Part shown: piece by piece, positions 8,887 to 17,755 of the stretch | Layout of the letters: each line of letters opens with the position of its first letter | Position numbering within the stretch: position 1 is the stretch's first letter | Source: an uncultured Oscillospiraceae bacterium | GTDB lineage: Bacteria; Bacillota; Clostridia; Oscillospirales; Oscillospiraceae | Assembly (NCBI GenBank): GCA_910583885.1 | Contig: CAJUAC010000003.1 | Location: forward strand, 1-64,000 | Direction of reading: 5' to 3' | DNA length: 64,000 nucleotides | Program-made: the position numbers and the translations under genes | Notes under the pieces: model-generated | Databases searched by the model: none | Told to the model about the DNA's origin: nothing | What the model saw: the letters and a program-made list of their open reading frames with translations, nothing else

Positions 8887-10026
8887 TTAGTTTTCCTTAA
8901 ACTCTTGGGGGTCAAAAATCTCACAGGTTGCACGATCTAACTCCGGATGTGCTTCCAGATAGCTTTTTGTATACATATCACGGAAAATCCCTTTTAAGCC
9001 CGTTGGATTGACAGAAATCACTTCTGTATCAGGATAGTACATCCCCAAGAAGTGCTTGAAACTTTTGTGCCCTTCTACCCAGATAGGAAGGCTATATTTC
9101 ACATTAGCTCCCATCGGGCCATCCCCTCCCCCGTTGCTGTAATGCCCATTCTTCAAGCAATCGCATCCGATCAATAGAATGCGCTTTGGCCGCGTAAATA
9201 TTGCAAAATTCAGTGCGCGAAAAATAATGGAATAATAGCCCATCAACGGGTGATACTCGATATTTGTGCGAATATCCCTGCTTGGTTCAGATGCGAAATA
9301 TCTCCTGGCATTTAACTCTTCGATAACATATTCAGGGAATCTGTCGTCAAGCACAGACCAGTCAGTTCTTTCAATAAATTTTATGCAATCGTAATTTTTT
9401 AGTTTATTGCACCACTCCGGTATATAGTGGGCTAAAAAATAATAATCCAGCTTGAGATCTTCTCTTAAAACGCTTGCATTTACGCCTATGTGCGGAATCC
9501 CTTGAACCGGGGCATAGTAATCCATTGATGGCCCTGTTCCAACCACTGCAACTGTCCTGCCCCGGTGGCACGATCTAAACTCTGAAAAAGTTGCTTTATG
9601 CATGTCATGCAATTCATTTGACAAGCATACAAGGGAAAACATCGGATGGGCGCAGGGATTCCGGCTTATATTAAAATTTACTTGCAGCATATCCACTAAA
9701 TCCACTGGAACCTGCATGATATTTTGAAACCCTGCCGCTTCACACGCAGCCCAGGATGAAGCCTCATTCTTCCACGCAACACACAGCAGAATCGTCGCAT
9801 CCGGCATCCGTTCTGCCCAAGCAGAGAGGCTCCGAATCGGGAGCCTTGTATCGAGAAATGTTCCCGCATCTTCCTCTGTAATTCTGCTGTTTGTCACGCC
9901 GTGAAGCTTGATATCCGGTTCCTGTGCCAGGTAGGGGATGATCGTCTTCCCCAATCCACCAGTCCCGAAGGCAATTAAATCCCTCCCTACAATGTTGGCA
10001 ATTAACCGAGGGTCCAATTGAAGCAT
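8887..10026 (-). CDS. DUF115 / Maf-like protein, candidate flagellin nonulosonate transferase
   Basis: 379 residues, ATG after GAGGAG. An N-terminal Rossmann-like module (about 10-110, DLIAFGTGGLGKTIIPYL) is of the PglD N-domain kind seen repeatedly in this island. The C-terminal two-thirds carry the DUF115/MptE-like pattern: VVGTGPSMDYY at about 165, HIGVNASVLR, DYYFLAHY, and a late LLIGCDCLKNGHYS. DUF115 is the core of Maf proteins, which attach pseudaminic or legionaminic acid to flagellin in Campylobacter, Aeromonas, Clostridium and Geobacillus. This gene is shorter than typical Maf proteins, so it may instead act on a capsule-like glycan. Its place beside the nonulosonate genes and in an operon behind flagellin favours the flagellin role (inference). 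Confidence 0.65.
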   Translation of the reverse strand: MLQLDPRLIANIVGRDLIAFGTGGLGKTIIPYLAQEPDIKLHGVTNSRITEEDAGTFLDTRLPIRSLSAWAERMPDATILLCVAWKNEASSWAACEAAGFQNIMQVPVDLVDMLQVNFNISRNPCAHPMFSLVCLSNELHDMHKATFSEFRSCHRGRTVAVVGTGPSMDYYAPVQGIPHIGVNASVLREDLKLDYYFLAHYIPEWCNKLKNYDCIKFIERTDWSVLDDRFPEYVIEELNARRYFASEPSRDIRTNIEYHPLMGYYSIIFRALNFAIFTRPKRILLIGCDCLKNGHYSNGGGDGPMGANVKYSLPIWVEGHKSFKHFLGMYYPDTEVISVNPTGLKGIFRDMYTKSYLEAHPELDRATCEIFDPQEFKEN

Positions 10027-10118
10027 AAAATAACTCCTCTTCTCTTTTTCTATTCAATAGCTATCATTCTGCGTTATCTACGCAGAATGATACGGGAGGT
10101 ACCTCCCGTCGCCCCTAA

Positions 10119-11345
10119 TTATTTTTCCCCAATGATCTGAATTACCCGGGTCAACCGCTCATACAGGTCGTATCCATCCCATATCAAGTCAAAATCCATC
10201 GTCCTTCCTACTGGGACCACACGGTCAACCCCTTTGACCCCACTATTCAACAGCGGGATCAGCATCTCCTTTTCCCCAATATATGCAACCGTCTGGCAGC
10301 GCACGTCATTGCAGAGCTCCCGCAGCTCCAGGATGTCCCCACAGCCATACTCCAGGAAATAACCGGAATTGCCCGTACAGTCCAGCAGCCCCCTTGTCAA
10401 TGCAGGTACCTCGACCCTGTAAATCAGATTATCCGGGCGTGGTTGAACCCGGATCCCCTCCTGCCCCGCCGCCAGCAGGCAGCTCCTTACCAGCTTGTCA
10501 ATCCCCTGCACTGGCTGGAGCGCATAGCGGCCCTCTACCATCTGATGGAGCTCCCTCCAAAAGGCATCCTTCGCCTCCTCCTGGCGTTCCCCCATCCACA
10601 CAACGATCTGAGGGCTGGTGCAGGCATTCTGATCTGTCAGGAAGGTATCGTTATAAAAATCCTGGGCTATGCGGCTCCGGTCCGTCTGTTCCAGATACCA
10701 GCCGCTATCGATTACCGCTAAAGAGCACCGGTCTGCAAAGGTAATTTCCCCCGCCCTGGGCGCCAACGGGGATTTCCGCAGCTCCGCAATGGTGGCATCT
10801 CCCCCCCAGACCACCCGCGTATCCGCCAACCGGGACAGCAGGTCGTTGATCTCCCTATCCCGGCTATACCGAACCAGGCATATATAGGGCTGCAAACCTG
10901 GATAGTTCTCCAGAACAGCGTTGATTTTCTCATTAATCCGCTCTGCCTGCTGGAAATGCTTTGTAGGGAGCCGGACAATATTTGCGTTTCCTGTCAGCAG
11001 CCCTGCCGCAAGGGAGTATGCGTAATTGACCGCTACATTGGACGGTGCAATGTGAAAAGCCGTACCCCGGCCGAGCCGGAGGGCCCCGTCCTCCCGGGAG
11101 AACCGTGCCTTCATACGCTGTGTCGACGCCTTCCGGATCCAGAAGGCAAAGGTCCCCACATCTGGCTCCTCCCATCTGACAGACAGGAGGGCACGGGATA
11201 GATCATTCAAAAACTCCAGGACTTCGCCGTCGAAGGGGGGACGGGCAGGCAGGGCGTCCATCCCGGCAACTGTCACCGGCCCTCCGGTGAGATAGGTCAG
11301 CCGCTCCAAAACTGCCTCTTCTGTTTTACTGATAGCCTGCCGCAT
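10119..11345 (-). CDS. LuxC-family acyl reductase, copy 1
   Basis: 408 residues. LuxC enzymes take an activated acyl group from LuxE (or CoA), hold it on a cysteine and reduce it with NADPH to an aldehyde. The ALDH-like fold is visible: RGTAFHIAPSNVAVNYAYS at about 93-111, VWGGDATIAELR, and the active-site cysteine at 242 in DQNACTSP. I start at the ATG at 11345 (MRQAISKTEE), which overlaps the end of the upstream luxE-like gene by 20 nt, because the second LuxC in this island begins at exactly the same place relative to its LuxE. Here it is unlikely to serve luminescence (no luxAB); it more probably makes an aldehyde for sugar or acyl-chain building. Confidence 0.85.
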   Translation of the reverse strand: MRQAISKTEEAVLERLTYLTGGPVTVAGMDALPARPPFDGEVLEFLNDLSRALLSVRWEEPDVGTFAFWIRKASTQRMKARFSREDGALRLGRGTAFHIAPSNVAVNYAYSLAAGLLTGNANIVRLPTKHFQQAERINEKINAVLENYPGLQPYICLVRYSRDREINDLLSRLADTRVVWGGDATIAELRKSPLAPRAGEITFADRCSLAVIDSGWYLEQTDRSRIAQDFYNDTFLTDQNACTSPQIVVWMGERQEEAKDAFWRELHQMVEGRYALQPVQGIDKLVRSCLLAAGQEGIRVQPRPDNLIYRVEVPALTRGLLDCTGNSGYFLEYGCGDILELRELCNDVRCQTVAYIGEKEMLIPLLNSGVKGVDRVVPVGRTMDFDLIWDGYDLYERLTRVIQIIGEK

Positions 11346-12414
11346 AGGTATCGCTGCACCCCCGTAGCTCTGCATGTTTCAACCTGCCATTTACCTTGAA
11401 ATACTTGCCCTTCCGTCCGCACGGGCAGCTGTCCTCCCCTAAAAGGACCCCCTCGTCCTCTGTCAGCAGGGAGTGTCCCGGATAGGATTCGGGTATGGTG
11501 GAGAGCACCTGTATAATCCCCGGTTCCCCTACGCCGCACACCCCAAAATCCAGCGGGCGGCGGATGATCACATCAGAAAACATACTAGCGTGAAGGTGCC
11601 CATGCTCACACTGCATATAGATGCTGCCAGTCTGCTCCACCATGCCATAATAGTCGTGGATACGGTCCAGGCCGCACACCTCCCGCAGCCGGTCATGGAA
11701 ATCCCCCTGGCCCACGGCCTCACTTTGCAGCTTCTTCCACCCGCCTCCATGGATCAGGATACAGCCGGACAGGTCAAAGGCTGCGCCGCCGGCCCTCAGC
11801 CGAAGCAGTTCCTGATAAAAGTGCTGCCAAACCATAAAGGTGAATCCAAACAGCAGGATGGTCTTTCCCTGATGGATCTCCAAAAAGTCCCGTAACCCCT
11901 CTACATCCAGCCGCATTTTGTCATCCAAGGCGTAGAACTTTTTCGCCCCGAAGATGGAGAACCCCAATATACCCGCCCCCCGGGCGGAGAACATCCGCCG
12001 GTCCTTCACCACTGACGGGCAGTCGATGATAATCATAGGCATACGGCCTGAGCCGGTAAAGCTGGAGACAATTTTTACCAGCGCCTTCTGCTGGTTGGAG
12101 GCGGTGGCCCGGTCCAGAAGGATCCTGGATACAGCCTGTCCGCTGGTGCCGGAGGAGGTCATGGTTTTCACCACCGCCTCCGGGGTTACACTGCACAGGC
12201 TCAACTCCTTGAAGAGACGGACGGGGAGAAACGGAATGGCCTCGCAGCCAGGGGCGCCGGGCCCCCCGGAAAAACTGTCCAATATTCTCGCATAGGCTGG
12301 GCAATTCTCCCTGTGGTGCTGGGTAAGCTCCTCCAGCCGCTGGAATAGCAGGGCCTCCTTCTCCCTCTTCGTCAGGGAGTAGGGCTCCAATTGCAGCAAT
12401 GATTCAAACTCCAT
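11326..12414 (-). CDS. LuxE-family acyl-protein synthetase, copy 1
   Basis: 362 residues from the ATG at 12414 (AGGAAGGG upstream). LuxE activates a carboxylic acid as acyl-AMP and moves it to its own cysteine, then to LuxC. Visible: TSSGTSGQAVSR (adenylate-forming P-loop) at about 105, LLFGFTFMVWQHFYQELLRL, GMVEQTGSIY, CPCGRKGKYFKVNGR, and near the C-terminus ELRGCSD with Cys353, at the place of the acylated cysteine of luminous-bacteria LuxE. It precedes LuxC copy 1 with a 20-nt overlap, implying coupled translation and a working pair. The acid substrate is unknown; no fatty-acid thioesterase (luxD) is nearby. Confidence 0.85.
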   Translation of the reverse strand: MEFESLLQLEPYSLTKREKEALLFQRLEELTQHHRENCPAYARILDSFSGGPGAPGCEAIPFLPVRLFKELSLCSVTPEAVVKTMTSSGTSGQAVSRILLDRATASNQQKALVKIVSSFTGSGRMPMIIIDCPSVVKDRRMFSARGAGILGFSIFGAKKFYALDDKMRLDVEGLRDFLEIHQGKTILLFGFTFMVWQHFYQELLRLRAGGAAFDLSGCILIHGGGWKKLQSEAVGQGDFHDRLREVCGLDRIHDYYGMVEQTGSIYMQCEHGHLHASMFSDVIIRRPLDFGVCGVGEPGIIQVLSTIPESYPGHSLLTEDEGVLLGEDSCPCGRKGKYFKVNGRLKHAELRGCSDTYAAGYQ

Positions 12415-12528
12415 CTGCGGCCCTTCCTCTCTCAAAATACTGTGTCTTTCAGAGCAACCATATTTTTACGCTTCGTAATCGGTATCTGACCCGGAATATG
12501 GCAATCCGAAAATCAAGCCCGGATCTCC

Positions 12529-13941
12529 CTAAGTATAGTACGCCTCCAGTTCCCCGTACAGCGTCTTACCGGAGTCGTTCTTCGGGATCTGGTCGATGGC
12601 AACCACCCGGAAAGCTGCCGGGTTCAGCTTGGTCCTGCGGACTAAGAACTCCTTCACAGCCTCCCTCTGGCCCTCGTCTGTGATAAATAGATACAGGTGG
12701 TCGTCCACTCCGGCGCTGGCATAGTCCAGGGCTGGAAATTTTTCTTTTACCAGCCCATCCACCTCATCCAGGTTTACCCGGTTGCCGTAGATTTTCAAAA
12801 AGCGTTTTTTCCGGCCAGTGATGTAGTAATAGCCGTCTTCGTCAAACCTTGCCATATCCCCGGTCTGGAGGACACCGCCACGTTCATCACCCTTAGCCAG
12901 GTCAGCGCCCCCTTCTGCATAGCCCAGGGTTACATTTGCCCCCGTATAGACCAGTTCACCAATGGTTCCAGGGGTGGTAATCTGCCTGCCGCTGGCATCG
13001 GTCAGATGGAAGGCCCCCCCAGGGATGGCGATCCCCATAGAGCCGCACTTCTCCACCGCTTTTTCTGGCGGCAGATAGCCCATCCGGGCGGTGGCTTCGC
13101 ACTGGCCATACATGACGACAAACCGCTGGCCCTTTGCCTGGGCCTCCTCAGCGAACTTTTTGTGCAGCGCAGGCGGCAGCTTACCTCCCGCCTGGGTCAT
13201 CGTCCGCAGGGAGGGCAGCTCCATCCGATGGAAGCGCATCCGATCCAGCATCTCGTAGGTGTAGGGCACGCCTCCAAAGGAGGTGGCCCCCGACTGCCTG
13301 AAGAAGGACCAGAACTCCCGCTGTGTCATAGAGCTTTCTGTCACCAGCAGTGTCCCGCCCACCAGGAGATGGCTGTTGATGATAGACAGGCCGTAGGTGT
13401 AGCTCATCGGCAGAGTAGTGATGGGCCGCTCTGCGCTGTCCAGGGCCAGATAGTCCACAATGGACGCCGTGTTGGCGCGGATATTCCCATAGCTCTGGCG
13501 GACGAATTTGGGGCTACCGGTGGAACCCGAAGTCGTCAGCAGCAGGGCTAAATCCTCGTACAGGGGATACCCGGTTCCGTAAGCGGTCCGCAGGAGGCAG
13601 TAGCCAAATGCGCGGTAGGCCGGCATCATACCAGGGAACGAACCCAGCATATCCTCCGGCACCCACAGACAGGGCGGCTGATAGGCCTCTAGCAGCCCTG
13701 CCAGCGCCTCCTCATCCATGCGGCTGTTCAGCAGGAGGGGGACGCCCCCATTGTTGAGCAGCCCGGTATAGCCGACCAGTGCGCCAATTTCATTCCGGCA
13801 CAGGATAAAGGCCAGGCAGCGGCGTCCCACAGCCTCCCAAAGCCGCTGCCCTTCCTCAGACAGCGCGCGATAGGTCAGGGAAACACCGCAGCTGTCCAGT
13901 ACCGCTATGTTGTCACCATAAGTTTGGAAATCCCATACCAT
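12529..13941 (-). CDS. AMP-dependent acyl/aminoacyl ligase (acyl-ACP synthetase type)
   Basis: 470 residues, somewhat short for the ANL superfamily but with all landmarks: LLTTSGSTGSPKFV (P-loop) at about 135, MSYTYGL, VVMYGQCEATARMG (A5-like), YYITGRKKRFLKIYGNRVNLDEVD (hinge and A8), and the catalytic lysine in IPKNDSGKTLYGEL near the end. It should activate a carboxylic acid with ATP and load it on a thiol. A free-standing acyl carrier protein lies two genes upstream, so ACP is the likely acceptor. It lies between the phase-variable methyltransferase and LuxE copy 1. Substrate unknown; a small hydroxy- or amino acid would fit the island (inference). Confidence 0.8.
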   Translation of the reverse strand: MVWDFQTYGDNIAVLDSCGVSLTYRALSEEGQRLWEAVGRRCLAFILCRNEIGALVGYTGLLNNGGVPLLLNSRMDEEALAGLLEAYQPPCLWVPEDMLGSFPGMMPAYRAFGYCLLRTAYGTGYPLYEDLALLLTTSGSTGSPKFVRQSYGNIRANTASIVDYLALDSAERPITTLPMSYTYGLSIINSHLLVGGTLLVTESSMTQREFWSFFRQSGATSFGGVPYTYEMLDRMRFHRMELPSLRTMTQAGGKLPPALHKKFAEEAQAKGQRFVVMYGQCEATARMGYLPPEKAVEKCGSMGIAIPGGAFHLTDASGRQITTPGTIGELVYTGANVTLGYAEGGADLAKGDERGGVLQTGDMARFDEDGYYYITGRKKRFLKIYGNRVNLDEVDGLVKEKFPALDYASAGVDDHLYLFITDEGQREAVKEFLVRRTKLNPAAFRVVAIDQIPKNDSGKTLYGELEAYYT

Positions 13942-13974
13942 ATGTATCCGCCCTCCCTTCGGCCTAGGGGAAGC

Positions 13975-14809
13975 TCATCGATAAGGCCTTTGCTTCCAAT
14001 AGTCCACAAATTTGTCAGAGAATACCCACTCTCCCTGGATCAGCGTGCTCTTGCTCCTCAGCAGCTCAAACCGCTGGCGGTCCTTAAAAAAGAACCACAT
14101 ACGCGCTTCTACATGGTACGCACAGCCCACAAAGCCATACTGCTCAAACAGCAGGCCCATGCATCTGTTTGTCCATATTGTACAGTGCCCGCCCAGAAGA
14201 TAGAACCAGTCCGGGTCACGCGGTACCTCCTCGCAAACCAGCGTGTGCATACAGAGTGTACCCTTATCGTTTAAAAGGCCAATTATTTCGTCCACATCAG
14301 CCCTACCGAGCAGATGTTCAAAGACAGAGCAGGAGACCACTGCGTCAAAGCTGTGGGGTTTCATATCCTCGTCCCGCAAAAAGTCGCTGGGCCCATCCGG
14401 CCGCATGTATTTGTCGTATTTCAGGAGCTTTTTTACCCCCCCCCCCCCCCCCCCGGTGGACACTCAGCTCATTTTGCACATAATCCGCCAATTTCCCGTC
14501 TCCGCAGCCATAGTCCACAAAGCGCATCTCTGGTTTCCACACATCACAGGCGGCCAGTTCCGCAAACAGCTTCGCCTGGCAGTGCAGCCGGGCCAACCAA
14601 TTGGGATCATCAGGATCTTCATCATGCCCGAATTTCTCCCTGCATCCATCGTTTATCCTTTTCCACTCACCGTCCGACATTTCATACACGGTCTGGCACA
14701 GGACAAGTCCGCACCTCTCACAGCGCACATAATTCCACGCTGGCAGCTCTGGCCGCATCTTTTTTTCTAAATAATCCGCCATCTTGGAACCACAGATAAA
14801 GCAATCCAT
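13975..14809 (-). pseudogene. SAM-dependent methyltransferase, frame-disrupted at a G19 tract (probably phase-variable)
   Basis: From the ATG at 14809 (AGGAGGTG upstream) the frame encodes a Zn-finger-like start (C3xxC6, C30xxC33) and class I methyltransferase motif I (VDYGCGDGKLADYV). It then runs into a G19 homopolymer (minus strand) and leaves frame, stopping at 14345. The remainder continues in the other frame: VKKLLKYDKYMRPDG, the post-I/IV region SFDAVVSCSVFEHLL, and a conserved C-terminus ending at 13975. The locus spans 835 nt; removing one G gives 834 nt, a clean 277-codon gene with a five-glycine linker. So the present state is OFF, or the tract length is a sequencing error or mixture. 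It probably methylates an island sugar or acyl group. Confidence 0.85.
14436..14454. repeat. Homopolymer of 19 C (G19 in the coding strand)
   Basis: Nineteen consecutive C on the plus strand inside the methyltransferase gene, preceded by TTTTTTA. Tracts of this length slip readily during replication and act as on/off switches in Campylobacter, Helicobacter and Neisseria surface genes. No other mononucleotide run in the window comes near it; the next longest C runs are about 8. 18 or 21 bases would restore the frame, 19 or 20 do not. Confidence 0.95.
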
Positions 14810-14828
14810 CACGCACCTCCTGAAATCC

Positions 14829-15068
14829 TTAGAATGCGATCCCATAATTCTTCGTCAGGATCTTCATACCCACCTCATAGGAGCTGAAATCAATGATGTC
14901 ATCCGTGTCCAGCATGATATCGAACGCATCCTCCAATGTGGCCACCAGGCCCATATGGCCTACAGAGTCCCACTGTTCAATTTCCTGATACTCCAGGCCG
15001 GGGAGCTGATCCTCCGAAATTTCCAGGGCCTCCACAAAGGCCTGGTTGTATTTTTCCAAATTTGTCAT
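14829..15068 (-). CDS. Stand-alone acyl carrier protein
   Basis: 79 residues from the ATG at 15068 (AAAGGTGATT upstream). The helix-loop-helix around WDSVGHMGLVATLEDAF holds Ser35, the expected attachment point of 4'-phosphopantetheine; the protein is acidic and of normal ACP length. Its sequence is of the kind found in glycan and flagellin-modification clusters rather than the fatty-acid ACP. Flagellin islands of Pseudomonas also carry a private ACP. It lies 20 nt before the methyltransferase and 31 nt after the thiamine-diphosphate enzyme, and is probably loaded by the AMP-ligase at 12529. Confidence 0.9.
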   Translation of the reverse strand: MTNLEKYNQAFVEALEISEDQLPGLEYQEIEQWDSVGHMGLVATLEDAFDIMLDTDDIIDFSSYEVGMKILTKNYGIAF

Positions 15069-15099
15069 AGCAATCACCTTTATCCAACAGAATTTCCAG

Positions 15100-16911
15100 T
15101 CAAACCGGTGTCCCGGAGCTCTCCTCCAGGGGTTCCACAATCATCTCCCGGAAGAAGGTCTCCCGGTCGATAAAGGGGGACTGGTCCTCGATGGGACGGA
15201 AGCCAAACTTCCGTTTTCCATACGTCACCAGGGCATTATGGAGGTCAGTCTGGTCAGGGTCGCACATGACCTCGCAGATGAACGGCCCCTCGGAGCGGAG
15301 GATTTCCTCAATGGCCCCGTCGATCCCTGCCGTGTTCTCAGCCTTGCAGTAGGGGATCCCAAAGGCAGCGGCAATCTTCCCGTAATCAGGGAAATCCACG
15401 CCATTGCTGGGGTCGGTGCCGATAGTCTTCCCACGGAAATGAGCCCGCTGGCCGTGGCGGACGCCGGAATAGCCGTTGTTGTTCATAATGACAATCTTGA
15501 TGTTAAATTGATTCCGGACCAATGTTTGCAGTTCCTGCAAATTCATCATAAAGGAGCCATCCCCTGTATAGGAGATCACCGGCCCTTCTGCAATCGTGGC
15601 GATCCCACAAGCTCCCGGCAGAGAGTACCCCATTTCGCCCTGGGCGTAGGAATGGATCATCCGGTCTGATAACTTTATTTTGCTGGCTGCCGGGACCATT
15701 GCTCCGGTGAGGCCTGCGTCTGAGACAAGTACGCTGTGTTCGGGGAGCCTCTCTGACAGCCGCTCTGCAAAAACTTTTAAGTCAACCAGATGTTCCCCGC
15801 TGCTCCACTCACTTTGATACTGGAAAATCTCTTTCCAATGGCGGCACGTATTCAACCATTGGAAAGAGGTTTTTCTTAGGTCATATGCAGCAATCCTCCT
15901 TAAAAAGTCTCCTGCATCTCCACAAATAAACCGGTCAATTTTAACACCGTTTTTTGAGTGTTCTACCTGATCGATGTCGATAACAATGACCTTCGCCCCT
16001 CTGGCAAATTTATCCTGCTCAGGCCCTGTTGTATCGATAGCGAGCCGGCAGCCGACACTGATAACCAAGTCTGCATTTTGAACAGCAAAATTGCCGTACC
16101 TTGACGCACCAGCCGCCCCGCTGACTACCCCCATATTTAAATCGTCTGCGTATGGGAACATATCGTACGAAAACCTGGTAAATGCTACCGGAATAGAAAA
16201 TTTCCTGGAGAACTTCTGTAATTCCGCAACTGCAGACGCACTCCGCACCCCATGCCCCGCTAGGATCATAGGACGCTCTGCGCTATTTACCGCATCCGCT
16301 ACAAACTGCAAATCTATATCTGAAATAGCCTGATATGGCTGCCCTTGCGGGGGGAACCGGTCTAATTTTTCCTCATCAATCATCGCATTCTGAATATTCA
16401 GCGGAACATCAACCCAAACCGGTCCCTTTCGTCCAGATTTAGCCAGATAAATTGCCTTATCCAGATATACTGCTATATTTTTTTCATCTTCAACGGTTAT
16501 AGAGAATTTTGTAATTGACGACATAATTGTTTCTATATCTGCTTCCTGAACACCAACCTGACGCAGCGGTAAGCCGCTCGCCTTAATCGTTTGCCCATAA
16601 GGCTGCTGACCGGAAACAAATATACAGGGAATGCTGTCCTGCCATGCGTGCAGCACGCCAGTCATGGTATTCGTGCCTGCACAGCCTGTTGTGACAAAAC
16701 AAGCCCCTAAATTATTATCAAACAGCGCGTAGGAAAGCGCCGCCATCGCTGCCGCTTGTTCGTGGTGCATGGCAACACTTTCTATATTTTTATTTCTTCT
16801 CAGAGCATCTGTCAGATAGACGCATTGTCCGCCAGGAACATAGAACACATGCCGGGTACCTTCCTCATAAATCCGCTTCACGATATAATCTGCTACTCGC
16901 ATCATTGCCAT
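15100..16911 (-). CDS. Thiamine-diphosphate enzyme of the acetolactate synthase/decarboxylase type
   Basis: 603 residues with the full three-domain layout of the POX/AHAS family: N-terminal Pyr domain with the cofactor-activating Glu51 (MHHEQAAAMAAL), a central Rossmann domain (about 195-340), and the C-terminal PP domain with GDGSFMMNLQE at 450-460 and the NNN at 477-479. It should cleave a 2-oxo acid (often pyruvate) and add the two-carbon unit to an aldehyde or ketone, or simply decarboxylate. It lies directly upstream of the ACP and among LuxC-type aldehyde-forming enzymes. In sugar clusters, YerE-type relatives build branched sugars this way (known); here the acceptor is unknown. It is not part of an ilv operon. 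Confidence 0.85.
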   Translation of the reverse strand: MAMMRVADYIVKRIYEEGTRHVFYVPGGQCVYLTDALRRNKNIESVAMHHEQAAAMAALSYALFDNNLGACFVTTGCAGTNTMTGVLHAWQDSIPCIFVSGQQPYGQTIKASGLPLRQVGVQEADIETIMSSITKFSITVEDEKNIAVYLDKAIYLAKSGRKGPVWVDVPLNIQNAMIDEEKLDRFPPQGQPYQAISDIDLQFVADAVNSAERPMILAGHGVRSASAVAELQKFSRKFSIPVAFTRFSYDMFPYADDLNMGVVSGAAGASRYGNFAVQNADLVISVGCRLAIDTTGPEQDKFARGAKVIVIDIDQVEHSKNGVKIDRFICGDAGDFLRRIAAYDLRKTSFQWLNTCRHWKEIFQYQSEWSSGEHLVDLKVFAERLSERLPEHSVLVSDAGLTGAMVPAASKIKLSDRMIHSYAQGEMGYSLPGACGIATIAEGPVISYTGDGSFMMNLQELQTLVRNQFNIKIVIMNNNGYSGVRHGQRAHFRGKTIGTDPSNGVDFPDYGKIAAAFGIPYCKAENTAGIDGAIEEILRSEGPFICEVMCDPDQTDLHNALVTYGKRKFGFRPIEDQSPFIDRETFFREMIVEPLEESSGTPV

Positions 16912-17092
16912 AACACACCTCTTGTCATGCCGCTGTCAGCAACCCACTCGTCTGATAACAGCAGCCACATCGATTTTTCCAGGCCATTTAAGGTCTTGCC
17001 CGCCCTGTTACATTCTGCGATTCCACCCAGTCCGAAGCATCCACAACAAAAACGTGCCTGCCATTGCTGTCAGCTGAAGGGACTGCCTGTTG

Positions 17093-17755
17093 TCATTGGA
17101 TGGTATATCCTCCGTCTATTACAATTTTTTGTCCTGTGAGATACGTATTCTCTGCAGAACCAAGAAAATAGATCACTTTTGCGATTTCCCACGGCTCCGC
17201 CATCCGCCCCAATGGAATCCGGCAGTTCAACTGTTCGATTTGCGCCGGTGTATAGTTTTTCTGTGTCAATTCTGTCAGCGTAAATCCTGGGCATACGGTA
17301 TTAACCAAAATACCCGCATCGGACAATTCAATAGCCAAGGCATTTGTAATACCATGCAGGCCATTTTTTGCCGCAGAGTATATAGAACGGCCCTCTTTTG
17401 AAACAACTGCCCAGATAGAGCCTATGTTTACAATCCGTCCCGCCGGGCTTTTGCGAAGCTGTGGGATCAAGCCGCGCAGCAGGCGGATTGGAGAAACCAG
17501 ATCTGTCATAAGCATCTGTTCAAGCTGGGAGTCTGGAACATCTTCCAAAAGGTTGATCTCATTAATCCCTGCATTGTTTACAATCGTATCGATTCCTTCC
17601 ACCGAAAGCCGGTTGACAAAACGATCCACCGAATCCGGCTCCAGCAAATCCAGCTCCTGTCTTGACGGCAAAAGCACTTCATATCCATGGTCCACAAAAA
17701 GCTTTGCGGTTGCCTTGCCGATCCCACGGCTGCCGCCGGTAATTAGCGCTTTCAT
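17093..17755 (-). CDS. Short-chain dehydrogenase/reductase (SDR) 1
   Basis: 220 residues. The ATG at 17755 overlaps the stop of the upstream aldolase-like gene as ATGA, with GGGGGG upstream. Classical SDR features: TGGSRGIGKA near the N-terminus (NADPH-type with an Arg), NNAG, the Ser of NIGSIWAV, YSAAKNG (Tyr/Lys), and a C-terminal TGQKIVIDGGYTIQ. It probably reduces a keto group on an island intermediate, for example the product of the neighbouring aldolase-like or thiamine enzymes. Substrate not predictable. It resembles FabG, but the context is not fatty-acid synthesis. Confidence 0.85.
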   Translation of the reverse strand: MKALITGGSRGIGKATAKLFVDHGYEVLLPSRQELDLLEPDSVDRFVNRLSVEGIDTIVNNAGINEINLLEDVPDSQLEQMLMTDLVSPIRLLRGLIPQLRKSPAGRIVNIGSIWAVVSKEGRSIYSAAKNGLHGITNALAIELSDAGILVNTVCPGFTLTELTQKNYTPAQIEQLNCRIPLGRMAEPWEIAKVIYFLGSAENTYLTGQKIVIDGGYTIQ

